Source: Magnetovibrio blakemorei
Lineage (GTDB): Bacteria > Pseudomonadota > Alphaproteobacteria > Rhodospirillales > Magnetovibrionaceae
Assembly (NCBI RefSeq): GCF_001746755.1
Contig: NZ_MCGG01000048.1
Location: 1 to 56,203, forward strand
Direction: 5' to 3'
DNA length: 56,203 nucleotides
The notes beneath the pieces are model-generated. The model made no database searches. It worked only from the letters and a program-made list of their open reading frames with translations, and was not told the origin of the DNA. Below, in pieces: positions 55,306 to 56,203 of the stretch. Every line of letters starts with the position of its first letter. Position 1 is the first letter of the stretch. Position numbers and translations under genes: made by a program.

Positions 55306-56203
55306 ATGTTCGACTTTTTTAAACTGAAATCGCCCATCGGGCGGTCTTACAACACCGACCCGGACGATGTGCGCAAAACCAAAAAAGTACTAAACACCTT
55401 TGGCTATTACGACGAACCTGCTCATGGCATCACAGAGTATCCCGATGGCGCGATGATCTCGGGCATTGAAAGCTTTCAAAAGGATAATGGCCTGAAAAAG
55501 GATGGCGTGATGAAGCCAGGTGGTGAAACGGAACGCACCATCGGTTCCATGATCAGTGGTCAGTTGCAAAAGACTGAAAGGTCCAAAGCGGCTGCGACAC
55601 AGCCCACGACGTTTAGTTCCGCACTCGGACTTGCGCCAAAAAAACCAAAAGAACCTATGCCGATACAGATGGGCTACAAATTAGGCGAGGCGCTGAAGTT
55701 GTCTGCGCCCGTTGGACTGAACCAAAAAAATGAGCCGTCCGATGTAAACCGTATCAAGAAGGCAATGAGTTGGACGGGGCTGTATCCTTCACACGAAGCC
55801 GAACAGCAAGATGGCCAAATGAATCAGAATTTGATGCGATCTATCGGCATGTTCCAAAGCGCAAATGGTTTAAAGCAGGATTTTTGGATGAAGCCGGATG
55901 GCGAAACCGCAAAAAATCTTGATACGAACCTGCAAAATAAATTTGCCGCATTGGTGAAGATGGCTGATGCCAGTGGCGGGGATGGCGGTGGCGGTGATGA
56001 CGGCGGCGACAAACCAGGTGATCCGCCAAGTGAGGGTGATTCTCCGCCTGATGATGGTGGTGAAAAACCAGAAAAGCCAGATGAACCCAAAGATCCAGAA
56101 GAGCCCCCAAAAGAGGATGAAGACCCATGCAAAGACCTTGAGGAACTAATGAATGAGGCTCGAGATGCCCAAGATGAACTTCAAGATGAATATCTAAAGC
56201 TAC
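55306..56203 (+). CDS. large protein with peptidoglycan-binding-like repeats (3' end outside window)
   Basis: 299 codons from ATG 55306 (GGAGAA upstream), open at the window edge. Two related units of about 60 residues (roughly 20-80 and 145-205) each contain a helical start (VRKTKKVLNTFGYY / VNRIKKAMSWTGLY), FQ--NGLK and a MKP-GET ending, as in PG_binding_1 domains. A linker of Gly, Asp, Pro and Glu (about 223-275) is followed by a charged helix (DLEELMNEARDAQDEL). No signal peptide. Could be an envelope- or phage/effector-related protein; the missing end prevents a call. Confidence 0.75.
   Translation, partial: MFDFFKLKSPIGRSYNTDPDDVRKTKKVLNTFGYYDEPAHGITEYPDGAMISGIESFQKDNGLKKDGVMKPGGETERTIGSMISGQLQKTERSKAAATQPTTFSSALGLAPKKPKEPMPIQMGYKLGEALKLSAPVGLNQKNEPSDVNRIKKAMSWTGLYPSHEAEQQDGQMNQNLMRSIGMFQSANGLKQDFWMKPDGETAKNLDTNLQNKFAALVKMADASGGDGGGGDDGGDKPGDPPSEGDSPPDDGGEKPEKPDEPKDPEEPPKEDEDPCKDLEELMNEARDAQDELQDEYLKL

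Overview
The window looks like chromosome of a free-living alphaproteobacterium of the Rhodospirillales type. The basis is gene content and order: a histone-deacetylase-family gene followed by xseB-ispA-dxs-tlyA; aspS, rnd, ppx-ppk, hda, an AI-2E permease, a short CDP-alcohol phosphatidyltransferase, purM-purN, ndk, an ABC-F ATPase, holC and pepA; DUF1127 and DUF2934 proteins; a HolC/PepA pair; many GGDEF and histidine-kinase genes. A sulfur-globule-type protein, a rhodanese and a likely persulfide-sensing ArsR regulator point to a sulfur-oxidising lifestyle. Genus cannot be fixed from the sequence alone. I saw no rRNA, tRNA or CRISPR array.

Layout. 1-1,000: rhodanese with a near-consensus promoter, a structured 3' region with a terminator, and a DUF1127 protein. 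1,100-6,000 (minus strand): HDAC1-xseB-ispA-dxs-tlyA, the isoprenoid precursor operon. 6,000-11,700: possible frameshifted membrane-protein relic, SqrR/BigR-like regulator, TPR-glycosyltransferase-like protein, a coupled pair (unknown protein plus HTH protein), a small unknown, and a ROK sugar kinase. 11,800-13,900: a receptor histidine kinase cut in two by a 431-bp internally deleted IS3-family element with intact ends and a 3-bp target duplication. 14,050-17,900: a fused acyl-CoA ligase/GNAT acetyltransferase divergent from a second HDAC-family deacetylase, sharing a control region with a perfect dyad. 17,900-20,500: a diguanylate cyclase behind a consensus sigma-54 promoter with tandem upstream dyads, then two poorly known proteins. 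20,500-26,300: ykgJ-type protein, aspS, a soluble HisKA_2-like kinase, rnd. 26,300-34,400: accessory block with a dual-SBP GGDEF receptor, an AK-rich DUF2934 protein, a zinc ribbon, an ABC exporter-methyltransferase-SelO run, a sulfur globule protein and Hsp20. 34,500-46,750: ppk-ppx, katG, the phosphatidyltransferase-permease-hda operon, a DUF2066 lipo/secretory protein, purMN. 46,750-54,850: a pseudo-receiver histidine kinase, ABM monooxygenase-like protein, FecR-domain protein, ndk, ABC-F, a small membrane protein, holC, pepA. 54,850-end: a long leader and the start of a large protein with two peptidoglycan-binding-like repeats and an acidic Pro/Gly linker, cut by the window edge.

Functional themes. 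(1) Sulfur: rhodanese, persulfide-type sensor and sulfur globule protein. (2) Reversible lysine acylation: Pat-like enzyme, two HDAC-family deacylases, and a lysine-rich nucleoid-like protein as a speculative substrate. (3) Stress and energy storage: polyphosphate synthesis and hydrolysis, KatG, Hsp20, SelO. (4) Signalling: two GGDEF enzymes, both with I-sites and GGDEF/GGEEF active sites, and three histidine kinases, one broken. Housekeeping assignments are firm. The regulatory sites, small RNAs and unknown proteins are read by eye and are candidates only.
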